From: DASPJR01 sp035628505
GTDB taxonomy: Bacteria; Planctomycetota; SZUA-567; H5-PLA8
NCBI GenBank assembly: GCA_035628505.1
Contig: DASPJR010000088.1
Location: forward strand, 1 to 64,000
Length of the DNA stretch: 64,000 nucleotides
Direction: 5' to 3'
In this document: positions 35,989-45,900 of the stretch, in pieces
How positions within the stretch are numbered: position 1 is the stretch's first letter
Layout of the letters: each line of letters opens with the position of its first letter
Position numbers and translations under genes: made by a program
Notes under the pieces: model-generated
What the model was told of the DNA's origin: nothing
Seen by the model: only the letters and a program-made list of their open reading frames with translations
Databases searched by the model: none

Positions 35989-37281
35989 TTATTGCAGAGC
36001 CGCTGCGACCGCTGCCAGCGAACGTTCAACGTCCTCGTCAGTATGCGCGGCTGACACGAACCAGGTGCCTTCGGGGATGGTGCGTACACCTCGATTATGC
36101 AGAGCCTCCCAGAACCGTTCGTGTGCAGGCACGTCGCGCTTCAAAAAGGAACGGTAGTCGGTCACTGCTTCGCATTCACCGAATGAGACGTTGAATGCCG
36201 GCGGAACTCCGCGCACAGAAACCGCCCTGCCCGCCTGCTGAGCGAGTTCTTCGATCCCTTTCATCAGCGCTCTGCCCTGCTTATTGATATGACGATAAAT
36301 ATGACCCTCGCCGGCCTCGAGCATCTCCAGTGCGGCCTTACAGGCCGCCAGACAGAGCGGGTTGCTGTTGTAGGTGCCGGCGTGAACGGTTGCCAGCGTG
36401 GCGATCTCGTCCATGAGAGCGGCCTTGCCAGCCAGTACGCTCACGCAGAACCCGCCGCCCACGGCCTTGGCGAAAGTGGCGAGGTCGGGTGTGACACCGA
36501 AGTGATTCTGCGCGCCACCGATACCGAGTCTGAACCCGGTGATCACTTCATCAAAGATGAGCACGATACCGTGGCGCGAGGTGAGTTTTCGCAGTCCTTC
36601 CAGATAACCAGGCTGCGGCAGAATGCCTCCGCTATTGCACATGAAAGGCTCGGTTATGAGCGCGGCAATATCGGCGCCATGCTCGGCTAGAACGCGTTCA
36701 ACGGCGGGCAGATCGTTCCATGGGAGGACGATGACGTTGTCGGCGTCGCTCAGCGGGAGACCTTTGCTGACCGGAACCGGGCGCGGCCTTTCGCGCGGTC
36801 CAGCGTCTTCGAGTTTCGGCGCATAACTGAAGAAAACATTATCGAGCCAGCCATGATAATGACCTTCGAAACGAATGTGTTTGGTGCGACCGGTGCAGGC
36901 GCGCGCAAGACGCAGAGCCATATGCACTGCCTCGGAACCGGAGTTCGAAAAACGCACGCGTTCGGCACACGGAACATGGCGGCAGATCTTCTCAGCAACC
37001 TCGATTTCAAGTTCATGCTGGCCGGCATACATCAGCCCGCGCTCGAGCTGCCGCCGCACCGCTTCCAGAATCGGTTCAGGTGAATGCCCGAACAGCAGTG
37101 GCCCGCGCGCGAGGACGTAATCGATGTAGCGGTTGCCATCTACATCAAACAAATGAGCATCTTTGCCATGTGTATAAAACAGTGGGAACGGCTTCCAGCG
37201 TGCACGAATGTTGCTGGAGATCCCGCCTGGGATGACCTTCTTCGCGCGGGCAAGCAGCTGCTGGGAGCGTTCAAATTTCAT
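35989..37281 (-). CDS. Class III aminotransferase, glutamate-1-semialdehyde aminomutase-like
   Basis: 430 residues from ATG 37281, which follows a GAGGA and overlaps the M81 stop by 11 bases; a GTG at 37293 is less likely. PLP fold-type I motifs: FSNSGSEAVHMALRLARACTGR, GHYHGW, ITEPFMCNSGG, DEVITGFR with the PLP Asp, and Lys in TFAKAVGGGF. It looks like HemL, but GSA aminomutases in PVC genomes are a biosynthetic gene elsewhere; here it ends a catabolic operon, so an omega- or D-amino acid transaminase role is more plausible. Substrate unknown. Confidence 0.85.
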   Translation of the reverse strand: MKFERSQQLLARAKKVIPGGISSNIRARWKPFPLFYTHGKDAHLFDVDGNRYIDYVLARGPLLFGHSPEPILEAVRRQLERGLMYAGQHELEIEVAEKICRHVPCAERVRFSNSGSEAVHMALRLARACTGRTKHIRFEGHYHGWLDNVFFSYAPKLEDAGPRERPRPVPVSKGLPLSDADNVIVLPWNDLPAVERVLAEHGADIAALITEPFMCNSGGILPQPGYLEGLRKLTSRHGIVLIFDEVITGFRLGIGGAQNHFGVTPDLATFAKAVGGGFCVSVLAGKAALMDEIATLATVHAGTYNSNPLCLAACKAALEMLEAGEGHIYRHINKQGRALMKGIEELAQQAGRAVSVRGVPPAFNVSFGECEAVTDYRSFLKRDVPAHERFWEALHNRGVRTIPEGTWFVSAAHTDEDVERSLAAVAAALQ

Positions 37282-38809
37282 GGGGATCCTCACTGTGTTG
37301 AGAAGGCTTTATTGTTGGCGCCCTGGCCTGCCAGACTACACCGGAATCCAGTGGTGCGACCGGCCGGCGCACTTGCTTAAACGGCAGTGTTTCCAGGCAC
37401 GCTGAACAGATTCCCGGTGCATCGACTTCGATAACTTCCCGCGCCATACCTCCGTACGCTGCGCGCCAGGCAATCGCCGACTTAACGACGATGATGTGGC
37501 ACGCAAGCGGGTCAATGCCGAGCACGCGCAGTTCTTCGCTGTCGAAGGGCATCACTTTTCGTTCCCGTATGACGACTGTCACCCCACGTGCCTCGACCAC
37601 AGCGGCAAGACCGGCATGCACGCGGCGCGAGGTCATGTATGAACCCTGATAGCTGAAGTCGCCCGAGCAGATGCGTCGCACCGTTCCATTGACCTGGACC
37701 GGCGCCCCGTGCAGCGAGTCGCTCGCTCCTCCCACCAGCACCGAAACATTCGCACCGATCCCAGCCTGCTGAATCGATTCCAGAGCTGCCGGATCGGCGA
37801 TGGAGATTACCGCGCCGCTGGCGTCCGCATCCAGAAGCGCACGCAGCAGCGTGGTGCCGTCCCCTGGCGCACCGCCACCAATGTTGTCAGCCGAATCCAC
37901 CAGCACCACGGGGAATTCGCGTGCCCGCAGAGCTTTTGCGACTGCCTCGAACGGCGGGAGCGCCTGGCTCACAAATTCGCTGCGCATGTCCCATGCCTGC
38001 TGTCCCAGCTCCGCAGCCAGAGCGGCGGCTTGCGGCGCGTTTCCATTCGTGGTGACGATGACACTGAGACCTGCCTGCGGCACATCGGCATAAGGAAAGC
38101 CCGCCGCAAGGGTGACGTTGAGAACCCCAGGTATGCGCTCCATTGCTGCAGCGCGCCTCACCAGCTTTAACATCGGCAGACTTTCGGTGAACTGAACTTG
38201 AGGTGGAATCATCAAAGGCGGCTGCACGTAAGCTCTCACCGGCCGCATGTTGCCTAACGCGGTCTGGAATGTAAGCACGGCAACTTCGATGCCTCGGTCG
38301 TAATGGTCGGTATGCGGATAGGTCTCGTAGCCAGCGACAATGTCAATGAGATCGACAAATGTCTGGCTGATGTTGGCGTGGTAGTCGAGCACTGCGCCAA
38401 TGGGAACGCGTCCGATTCTTCCGCGCAATCTGACAAGAAGATCGGATTCCACATCCAGACAGTTTTCAACCACCATGGCACCGTGGAGATCGAGCAGAAT
38501 CAGATCTGGTGATAATCGCTTAATGCTCTGCACCAGCCGCGCGGAGAGTGTTTCGTATGCTTCCTTGCAAACTGTCGCAGAGGGCGTTGCCGATGCGAAA
38601 AATGCCGGAAATAGTTCAACCGAATTGCGGCGGCTCCAGTCGATGAAACCACCGAGGGGCGTGCGAGTTCCCGTAAATTGCTTCAGGATCTGCTCGCCCT
38701 CGAAGCACTCGAAATCCGCAATCGTGGTGCGACCTGCTGCAAACGCGTTCGTTTCGTGCCAGATCCCACCAATGGCGACACGAAGAGGCTTGCGTAACGC
38801 GCTGTTCAT
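37271..38809 (-). CDS. M81-family peptidase, MlrC (microcystinase C)-like
   Basis: 512 residues. MlrC proteins are metalloenzymes known from the microcystin degradation pathway, where they act on linear peptide products. Visible: IGGIWHETNAFA at the N terminus, LDLHGAMV, VLDYHANIS, and VAGYETYPHTDHYDRG with the metal-binding His/Asp cluster; DSADNIGGGAPGDGT begins the C-terminal domain. ATG at 38809 overlaps the MFS stop in TAATG. In this operon it likely hydrolyses short or modified peptides taken up by the transporter. Most M81 proteins are not microcystin enzymes, so no symbol is assigned. Confidence 0.88.
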   Translation of the reverse strand: MNSALRKPLRVAIGGIWHETNAFAAGRTTIADFECFEGEQILKQFTGTRTPLGGFIDWSRRNSVELFPAFFASATPSATVCKEAYETLSARLVQSIKRLSPDLILLDLHGAMVVENCLDVESDLLVRLRGRIGRVPIGAVLDYHANISQTFVDLIDIVAGYETYPHTDHYDRGIEVAVLTFQTALGNMRPVRAYVQPPLMIPPQVQFTESLPMLKLVRRAAAMERIPGVLNVTLAAGFPYADVPQAGLSVIVTTNGNAPQAAALAAELGQQAWDMRSEFVSQALPPFEAVAKALRAREFPVVLVDSADNIGGGAPGDGTTLLRALLDADASGAVISIADPAALESIQQAGIGANVSVLVGGASDSLHGAPVQVNGTVRRICSGDFSYQGSYMTSRRVHAGLAAVVEARGVTVVIRERKVMPFDSEELRVLGIDPLACHIIVVKSAIAWRAAYGGMAREVIEVDAPGICSACLETLPFKQVRRPVAPLDSGVVWQARAPTIKPSQHSEDPHEI

Positions 38810-40206
38810 TAGTGTCGCTCCGGCTGCGCTTCGGAATGAAACGTGCGTTCGGGATTAATAAACAGCCACATGGATGCGGCTAAAAGGAACGCACAGGCAT
38901 AGACACCGAACATCGCGTTCCAACCGAAGGCATTGAAGATGTACGCCCCGATGATCGGCTGTGCGAAGCCACCAAGATTGCCAATCATATTGATGAAGCC
39001 GGCCGCCAGTCCAGCGTGCCGGCCGCCAATGTCCACGATGCTTGCCCAGTTGGCACTCTGGCCCATATCGAACGCACCCGCGGCCAGGCACATCAGAAAA
39101 GCGGCCTGATAGGCAGACTCGGCCGAACGGATAAAGAACATTGCACTGCTGGCAACCAGGCAACCGATGATGGGAAAGCACGCTCGAACCAGGCGTTTGC
39201 GGCCGGTTCGGACGACGAGCAGATCGCAAATGGTTCCGCCAACAATGCAGGCCAGTCCGCCGACAAACAGGGGCAACGCAGCCATCCATTCGGAGTTGTG
39301 GAACTCGACGTGATGCGTGTCCTTCATGTAGCGCGGTACCCAGCTGACAAAGAAGGACCAGCCGAAGCCGCCGCAGAAATAATACAGCGCCAGACCCCAG
39401 AGACTGCGTGAGCTAAACAGCGCCACCCAGGTGCTTCTTGCAATGGAGTGGGATTCGCGCGTGCACTCATCCGGCAGCAGTCGGCGCTCAGCAGCGTTGA
39501 CTTCCTTTGATTGGGACGGGAGATCGCGGAACCAGGGATAGAAGGCAGCGCACCAGAACACACCCAGCAGCCCCGCGCCCCAAAAGCCGAAACGCCAGCT
39601 GGGCACATCACTGAGCGCGCTGAGCAGAGGCATCGAACGCAGGAACTCGCGAGCGGGTGCTGAGTCGATGTACGAGAGAACGATGCCAAACAGTATAGGC
39701 GAGAACGCTCCGCCCCAGCGTGCACACAGCCACAGCAGACCTCCGAATCGGGCGCGCTGTGCTAAGGGAACCCAGCGCGCCTGTACCGCCGCCATATTCG
39801 GGTACGCGCCGGCTTCTCCGATGCCAAAGCAAAGCCGGCAGATAAAAAGAGTGACAAAGCCGATCGCACTGCCTGACAGAGCTGTGAAGAGAGACCAGGC
39901 TAACACGATACGCATGAGGCTGCTGCGCGGCCCGAAGCGATCACCCAGCCACCCGCCAGGGATCTCGAACATGCCATACGCAAACCAGAAAATCCCGAGC
40001 ACCCAGCCCATCTGTTGATCGGTAATGTTTAAATCACGCTGAATGTCCTGCTGCGCACGGATGATGCAGACCCGGTCGAAATACGTCAGAAAGGAGAGCG
40101 CGCAAAGAAATGCCATGACGCGGTAGCGGACGCGCGTGGGCGCCTGCATGGCTGAATCGGTAATCAGCTCCGCGCCGGATGCATCTTTCAGTGCGCCCTG
40201 GTTCAT
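38809..40206 (-). CDS. MFS transporter, anion:cation symporter-like
   Basis: 465 residues with about 12 membrane helices. MFS signature regions are FDRVCIIRAQQDIQRDLNITDQQMGWVLG, GGWLGDRFGPRSS (motif A-like loop between helices 2 and 3) and CFGIGEAGAYPNMAAVQARW typical of the ACS/phthalate-permease family. Start overlaps the RidA stop by 4 bases (ATGA). Expected to import an organic anion or a small peptide-like substrate that is then processed by the neighbouring peptidases and aminotransferase. Confidence 0.9.
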   Translation of the reverse strand: MNQGALKDASGAELITDSAMQAPTRVRYRVMAFLCALSFLTYFDRVCIIRAQQDIQRDLNITDQQMGWVLGIFWFAYGMFEIPGGWLGDRFGPRSSLMRIVLAWSLFTALSGSAIGFVTLFICRLCFGIGEAGAYPNMAAVQARWVPLAQRARFGGLLWLCARWGGAFSPILFGIVLSYIDSAPAREFLRSMPLLSALSDVPSWRFGFWGAGLLGVFWCAAFYPWFRDLPSQSKEVNAAERRLLPDECTRESHSIARSTWVALFSSRSLWGLALYYFCGGFGWSFFVSWVPRYMKDTHHVEFHNSEWMAALPLFVGGLACIVGGTICDLLVVRTGRKRLVRACFPIIGCLVASSAMFFIRSAESAYQAAFLMCLAAGAFDMGQSANWASIVDIGGRHAGLAAGFINMIGNLGGFAQPIIGAYIFNAFGWNAMFGVYACAFLLAASMWLFINPERTFHSEAQPERH

Positions 40207-40676
40207 TCCCTGAGTCTCAAGATCATTTCGATTTCGACGCTTGAGCCGAGTGGCAAATTGGCCGTGCCGATTGCAGTACGCGCATGAATTCCCTTCTCTG
40301 GACCAAACAGATCCACGAGCAGTTGCGAGGCGCCGTTAATCACCAGATGCTGCTCTGTAAATCCGGGATCAGAATTCACGTACCCGGTTACCCGCAGAAC
40401 GCGCTCGATGCGGTTCAGCGCGCCCACCGCCGCGCGAGCGTTACGCAGGCAGTTGGCCGCACAGAGAGCTGCCGCTCTCTGCGCATCCGCCAGACACGTC
40501 TGCGAAGGCACTTTTCCGGTACACATCAATCTATCACCGTCGAACGGAACGGCGCCCGAGCAGTAAACAATGCGTCCGTCGATCACGGCAGGAATCACCA
40601 GCGGCCCCGGCTTTCCATGGTAATCCAGTGGGTAACCCATGCCTTCTAGTTTCTGGTCGAGGCTGACGCTGATCAC
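40203..40676 (-). CDS. RidA-family enamine/imine deaminase
   Basis: 157 residues, RidA/YjgF-YER057c/UK114 family. Characteristic sequence: SGAVPFDGDRL, ALCAANCLRNARAAVGALNRIERVLRVTGYVNS, HLVINGASQLLVDLFGPEKGIHARTAIGTANLPLGSSVEIEMIL. The conserved Arg in HARTAIG, which binds the substrate carboxylate, is present. RidA proteins hydrolyse reactive enamines or imines released by PLP enzymes, which fits an operon containing a PLP aminotransferase. It lies 12 bases after the dipeptidase gene. Confidence 0.9.
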   Translation of the reverse strand: MISVSLDQKLEGMGYPLDYHGKPGPLVIPAVIDGRIVYCSGAVPFDGDRLMCTGKVPSQTCLADAQRAAALCAANCLRNARAAVGALNRIERVLRVTGYVNSDPGFTEQHLVINGASQLLVDLFGPEKGIHARTAIGTANLPLGSSVEIEMILRLRE

Positions 40677-40688
40677 AGTTGACTCCAG

Positions 40689-41783
40689 TCATGCGGGCAA
40701 ATGCTGCTCCAAAAAACGCAGCCAGTTGCCATGGAATATCGCATCGATTGCGTTTGAATCGTAGCCTCGCGCTTCGAGGATCGCATCCAGCTTCTGCAGA
40801 TCGGCAATACTTTGCAGTTCGCGCGGCGTCTGTTCGGTGCCGAAGCCGCCATCCAGGTCACTTCCGATGGCAACATGATTGACATTTCCGGCAAGCTGGC
40901 AGATGTGATCGATATGCTCAGCGACGCTCGCCAGCGGCACGAGTTCGGGGCTGGTTTTTCCGCGTTCCCACCCCGGATGCAGCATCCATGCATCCAGGGC
41001 CACACCAATCACCGCGCCACGTTCGATCAGCAGGCGTATCTGAGCATCGTTCAGCTGTCGGTCCCCGGCCACCAGTGCGCGGCAGTTATGATGGCTGGCG
41101 AGAACTGGACCGCGAAACGCGTCAAGTGCCTGGTAGAATCCGGTGTCGCACAGATGGGTAACGTCCAGAATCATGCCCAGGCGTTCGAACTCGCGTAAAA
41201 TATCGAAGCAAGCTGCGCTGAGCGGACCGTCTGTGCGCGTGCCATAAGCATACTGACTGCGCCCGTAATGTGCGGGCCCGACCGCACGTAACCCCTGGTT
41301 CCACCAATACTCGACTTGCGCCGGGGAGGTGATGGGATCGGCGCACTCCATGCTGAGTATGTAACCGAGCGGCGCAGAAGCGTTCGCATGACTTGGCCGC
41401 CAGAAGCGCTGTAGTTCGGCCCTGGTGCGTATCTGGCGCATATAACCTTCGCTTTCCATCAGTCGGTAATAGGCCAGTTGCGCATGCGCCTGAGCGTACG
41501 CCAGCGCGGGGGTCCGCGAGTCCAAATCGGAGCGGCGCAGTTCTTTGCGGGGTAGCTGCTCGGGGCCGCCGCGCGCCAGCAGCGTCGCCAGGCACATACG
41601 TATACTGCCCCGGCGTAATTCGGGAAAGCAGACGGTGTTGCGGCCGCGACAGAGTTCATCGCTCATGCCGGTTTCCTGCCGGCGAATCTCCGCAAGCGGC
41701 AAGGTGAGGTCACGATTGAAGAGCACGGCGCTATAAGCCAGATCCAGATGCGAATCGATAATTGGACGCGCTGCCGCACTCAT
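40689..41783 (-). CDS. M19 membrane-dipeptidase-family enzyme
   Basis: 364 residues from the ATG at 41783, picked because GGAG lies 7 bases upstream; the frame is open further but without a start signal. Motifs of renal-dipeptidase-type (M19) zinc hydrolases: IDSHLDLAY (first two metal ligands HxD), LDVTHLCDTGF, LASHHNCRAL, AIGSDLDGGFG. M19 enzymes cleave dipeptides, often with a D-residue at the C-terminal side. First gene of the five-gene operon facing the LysR regulator, so it likely starts the pathway. Confidence 0.9.
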   Translation of the reverse strand: MSAAARPIIDSHLDLAYSAVLFNRDLTLPLAEIRRQETGMSDELCRGRNTVCFPELRRGSIRMCLATLLARGGPEQLPRKELRRSDLDSRTPALAYAQAHAQLAYYRLMESEGYMRQIRTRAELQRFWRPSHANASAPLGYILSMECADPITSPAQVEYWWNQGLRAVGPAHYGRSQYAYGTRTDGPLSAACFDILREFERLGMILDVTHLCDTGFYQALDAFRGPVLASHHNCRALVAGDRQLNDAQIRLLIERGAVIGVALDAWMLHPGWERGKTSPELVPLASVAEHIDHICQLAGNVNHVAIGSDLDGGFGTEQTPRELQSIADLQKLDAILEARGYDSNAIDAIFHGNWLRFLEQHLPA

Positions 41784-41859
41784 CGATAATTCTCCGGCAC
41801 CCCGACTTGGCAAGTCTTGCGAAATTGCGCGCGATATCATTGCGCGGCAGTTCACACAT

Positions 41860-41872
41860 TTGGTAAATACAA
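41860..41872. promoter_or_regulatory. Candidate LysR box (T-N11-A)
   Basis: TTGGTAAATACAA has TTG/CAA arms and the T-N11-A form preferred by LysR-type regulators. It sits inside the 186-base divergent gap between the dipeptidase (minus) and LysR (plus) genes. Another short palindrome, ACTTG-G-CAAGT, lies nearer the dipeptidase start at about 41805-41815. Both are only sequence patterns; which, if either, is the true operator is open. Confidence 0.35.
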
Positions 41873-41969
41873 CAACTTCAATCCGAACGATACGGGTTAC
41901 ATAGTTCAAGTTCCCTGCGTAGACGTTGGCTGAAGACGTACGTGAGAACGAACGGAGAGGTGAGGCAGC

Positions 41970-42926
41970 ATGGCACAGCGGCGGTACTTCAAGGAATTAC
42001 GCATGCAGCAGTTTCGTTCTCTGGTTCAGACGCGGCGGCACGGCTCGTTCACGGCCGCGGCACGGGAACTTAATCTGTCACGAACGTCCGTGTGGCAGCA
42101 GATCCGCGCTCTCGAAGAGGATTTCGGCGTCGAGCTGGTTGTTGTTGTCGACCACCAGCCGCAACTCACCGGCGAGGGAGAGTTGCTCGTGAACATGCTC
42201 TCGCCATTGGTCGATGAATTCGACACGCTGAAAGATAATTTCCTTTCGAAGATTAATCGTGTAGAGCAGAAGCTGACAGTCGCTACCACAACCAGCCTGC
42301 TCCATTACGAACTCGACGAGCCAACCGCTGAATTCCGCAAGAAATGTCCGGAGGTGTCCCTAAGCTTCATTGATCGCACTTCTGCGGCCGCTGCGGAACT
42401 TCTGCTGCAGGCGAAAGCCGATCTGGCGGTAATCGGAAGCATTAAGGGCCTGACGGATGAAGCCAGCCTCGAAATCGTGCCGCTGCTGCAGTGCCCCTTC
42501 GTGCTGGCCTGCCGCAAGAATCATCCTCTGGCAAAGAAAAGTAAGATCACGGTCAAGGAACTGAAAGATCACCCGTTGATCGTACCGAGCGTCGGCACGA
42601 ACGGAAGGATGCGTATCGACTCAATCCTGGAGCACGCCGGCGTTAGCGAAAAGCTTCATGTCGTTTTGCAATCGTATAACAGCGCTGTGATGCTGGCCTA
42701 TGCAGAGAAAAATCTCGGAGCGGCGCTACTGTCACTCAGCCCCAGGTTGATGGCCCTTCATAATAAAGAACTAGTGTTCAAGGATCTTTCCAGCGTGTTC
42801 GGGTCCGAAGATGTGGTGCTTGTAAAAAGAAAGGCTCGCTTCAAAAGCCTTCAACGCCCCTATGTGGAGGAATTTGCAAATCTGGTCATCAAAAGTATTC
42901 GTTCAGATCGTTCGCTTCGACAATAG
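41970..42926 (+). CDS. LysR-family transcriptional regulator
   Basis: 318 residues. N-terminal winged-helix HTH: MQQFRSLVQTRRHGSFTAAARELNLSRTSVWQQIRALEEDFGVEL, a clear LysR DNA-binding domain, preceded by a 10-residue extension. The C-terminal part is a periplasmic-binding-like effector domain (LTVATTTSLLHYEL, ADLAVIGSIKG, HPLAKKSKITVKELKDHPLIV). Divergent to the dipeptidase-RidA-MFS-M81-aminotransferase operon, which it presumably controls. GAGAGGTGAGG lies just before the ATG. Confidence 0.92.
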   Translation: MAQRRYFKELRMQQFRSLVQTRRHGSFTAAARELNLSRTSVWQQIRALEEDFGVELVVVVDHQPQLTGEGELLVNMLSPLVDEFDTLKDNFLSKINRVEQKLTVATTTSLLHYELDEPTAEFRKKCPEVSLSFIDRTSAAAAELLLQAKADLAVIGSIKGLTDEASLEIVPLLQCPFVLACRKNHPLAKKSKITVKELKDHPLIVPSVGTNGRMRIDSILEHAGVSEKLHVVLQSYNSAVMLAYAEKNLGAALLSLSPRLMALHNKELVFKDLSSVFGSEDVVLVKRKARFKSLQRPYVEEFANLVIKSIRSDRSLRQ

Positions 42927-42988
42927 CAGTCCCCAAACGCCGCATTATTGCTTAGCCCGTCTTTCCCGCAGTGGTGTATCTAGTGCTG

Positions 42989-45900
42989 ATGCAAATCCGC
43001 TATGAAAATACTCGTCTGGTCCGCCTTCTTTTGACCGCGGTGCTTGCCGGCATCTTGGGAATTGGTGTCGGCGTAAACACGCTCGCCGGAGAATTTCCGG
43101 AGATCTACGACACTGAGCCTGACACGAAGACGCCACGGCTGGCGCCGCTCGCTGCCGCCGAGCAGTTTAAAGTGCCGGATGGCTTTAAGGTAACCCTGTT
43201 TGCCGGTGAGCCGGACGTGCGCAACCCGGTTGCGTTGACGTGGGATTCACGCGGGCGGCTCTGGGTGGCGGAGAACTACACCTACGCGGATCGCAATAAA
43301 AAATTCGACCGCAACCTGCGCGATCGGGTGCTCATCTTCGAAGATGCCGACGGCGACGGACGTTTTGATTCGCGCAGGGTGTTTACGGAGCAGGTCCAGT
43401 TTCTGACAAGCGTGGAAGTTGGATTCGGTGGCGTCTGGCTGACGTGTTCCCCTCACCTGCTGTTCATCCCAGACGCCAACCACGATGATGTTCCTGATGG
43501 CGCGCCCCAAGTCATGCTCGATGGCTTCAGTATCGGCACTGACAATTATCACACGATGGCAAATGGGCTGCGCTGGGGGCCGGATGGCTGGCTCTATGGA
43601 CGATGCGGCGCATCGAGTCCCGGACTCATCGGCACTCCCGGAACTTCCCCGGATAAGCGTGTGCCGTTGAATGGCGGAATCTGGCGCTTTCATCCGCGCA
43701 CTAAGGTTTTTGAAGTGCTGGCGCACGGCACAACGAATCCATGGGGAATGGATTGGAATGACGTTGGTGAGACATTCTTCACCAACACAGTCACTGGCCA
43801 TTTCTGGCACCTGATTCCCGGTGCGCACTTCAGGCGCTCGGCGACTGTTGATCCCAACCCCTACGCCTACGTCCTGATGGAGCAGCACGCCGATCATCAG
43901 CATTTTGCCAATAAGCTGCTCGGCGCGGAGGCAGACAGCCACGGTGGCGGTCACGCACACTGCGGCCTGCTCATCTATTCCGGAGACAATTGGCCCGCTC
44001 CGTACCGTGGACGGATGTTCACGCTGAATCTGCATGGCCGCCGGATCAACTCGGATCGCATTGAGCGCGAAGGTTCAGGCTATGTATCCCGGCATGAGGC
44101 TGACTTCGCATTCGCTGCAGACCTCTGGTTCCGGGGGTTGGAATTGTCCTGCGGGCCCGATGGCGGAGTCTTTGCGCTCGACTGGAGCGACGTTGGAGAA
44201 TGCCACGAACACAACGGGATTCATCGCAGTTCCGGACGGATTTTTAAAATCGCTCACGGCACGCCGAAGCGCTCAGAAAGCAGAGATCTTGCCGCACTCA
44301 GCCCCATTGAGCTTGTGCGCCTGCATGAACATACCAACGAGTGGTACTGCCGGATGGCGCGGCTGCAGCTTCTGGAACGGGCGCGAGCAAACGTCAAAAT
44401 AGATGCGGCGTTTCCCGAATTGAACCGTCTTATCGAAGGCAGTGCGCCGGAACCCACGCGCATCCGTGCCCTTTGCACGTTGAACGTGCTGGGTGGAATT
44501 ACTCACGAGCGCAAGCGCGAACTGCTCCGCGACCGAAGCGAGCATGTCCGCGTATGGGCGCTTCGATTTCTCACGGACGAATTACCGCTGGATACCGTTA
44601 TGGGACGCCGGCATCCGCAAGCGACGGACGATCTGCGGGCTGAACTGCTTTCTGACCTGACGCGCGCCGCACGAGAGGATGCGTTTGGGCTAATGCGTCT
44701 GATGCTGGTCTCCGCCATGCAGCGGTTGCCCCATGCGAGCCGGAAAATTCTGGCGGAACCACTTCTGATGCACGCCAAAGATGCTTCTGATCACAACATA
44801 CCCATCATGGCATGGTACGGGCTGATGCCGCTGGCCGAGAGCGCCCCAGCCGATTTGGCACGGCTGGGAGCGGTCTGCAAGTTTCCACTGACGCGGCGTC
44901 TTATCGCGCGCCGACTGGCGGAGTCAATCCGCGACGACACCGCACCGCTGGATATTTTACTGAACGCGGCTGCAACTGATGCAGTGGTTGCTCGCGACGT
45001 GCTGAACGGGATGAGCGAGGGTTTGCAAGGACTGCGCAAAGCGCCGAAGCCGGCCCGCTGGGATGCACTTGCGGGAAAGCTTGCGGCAGACGCAGCAGTT
45101 GGCGAACGTGTGCGCGAGTTGAGTCTGCTGTTCGGCGACGGCCGCGCGCTTGACGAGGTGAAACGAATCGCGCTGGATGCTGAAGCTCCGCTGGCGGCGC
45201 GGCGTTCGGCGTTGCAGACATTGATCGAAAGCCGGCCGCCAGACCTGCGCGAGATCTGCGAGAACCTCCTGCAGGTACGCTTCCTCAATGCGACGGCGGC
45301 AAAGGGCCTGGCACTTTTCGATGACGCAGCGATTGGCGTTAAGCTCGCGAAGAGCTATCGCAACTTTCATCCCACCGACCGTGGAAGTGTAATTGAAACA
45401 CTGGTCTCGCGGCCAACGTTTGCAGTGGCGCTTTTGGAAGAGATCGGCGCCGGGCGCATTCCGCGCGGTGATCTGCCGGCGTTTCAGGCGCGGCAGATTT
45501 CCAGCTTCAACGACGAGTCCATCAGCAAGCGCCTCACGGAAGTGTGGGGGCAATTGCGCGAAGCGGATGACGAAAAACGCCAGCTCATTACGGGCTTAAA
45601 GACGCAGCTCACGACGGAGACACTCTCAGCCGGCGACAAGAGTCGCGGTCGAGCGATGTACAATAAGGTCTGCGCGAGCTGTCACTCGCTCTATGGCGAA
45701 GGCGGCCGCATCGGCCCGGATTTGACCGGCTCGGGACGCGCCGATCTGAGCTACCTGCTCGACAACATTGTGGATCCCAGCGCGGTGGTCGGCGCGGACT
45801 TTCGCATGACGATCGTGATCCTGACAGATGGCCGGGTTCTGAATGGCATCGTCGCCGCACGCACCGAGCGGACGCTCACGCTTCAAACGCCTACAGAGCG

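Noticed and set aside
35989..37281. Naming the class III aminotransferase hemL
   Set aside because: The sequence is close to GSA aminomutase, but its place at the end of a peptidase/transporter operon argues against tetrapyrrole synthesis, so no symbol was given.
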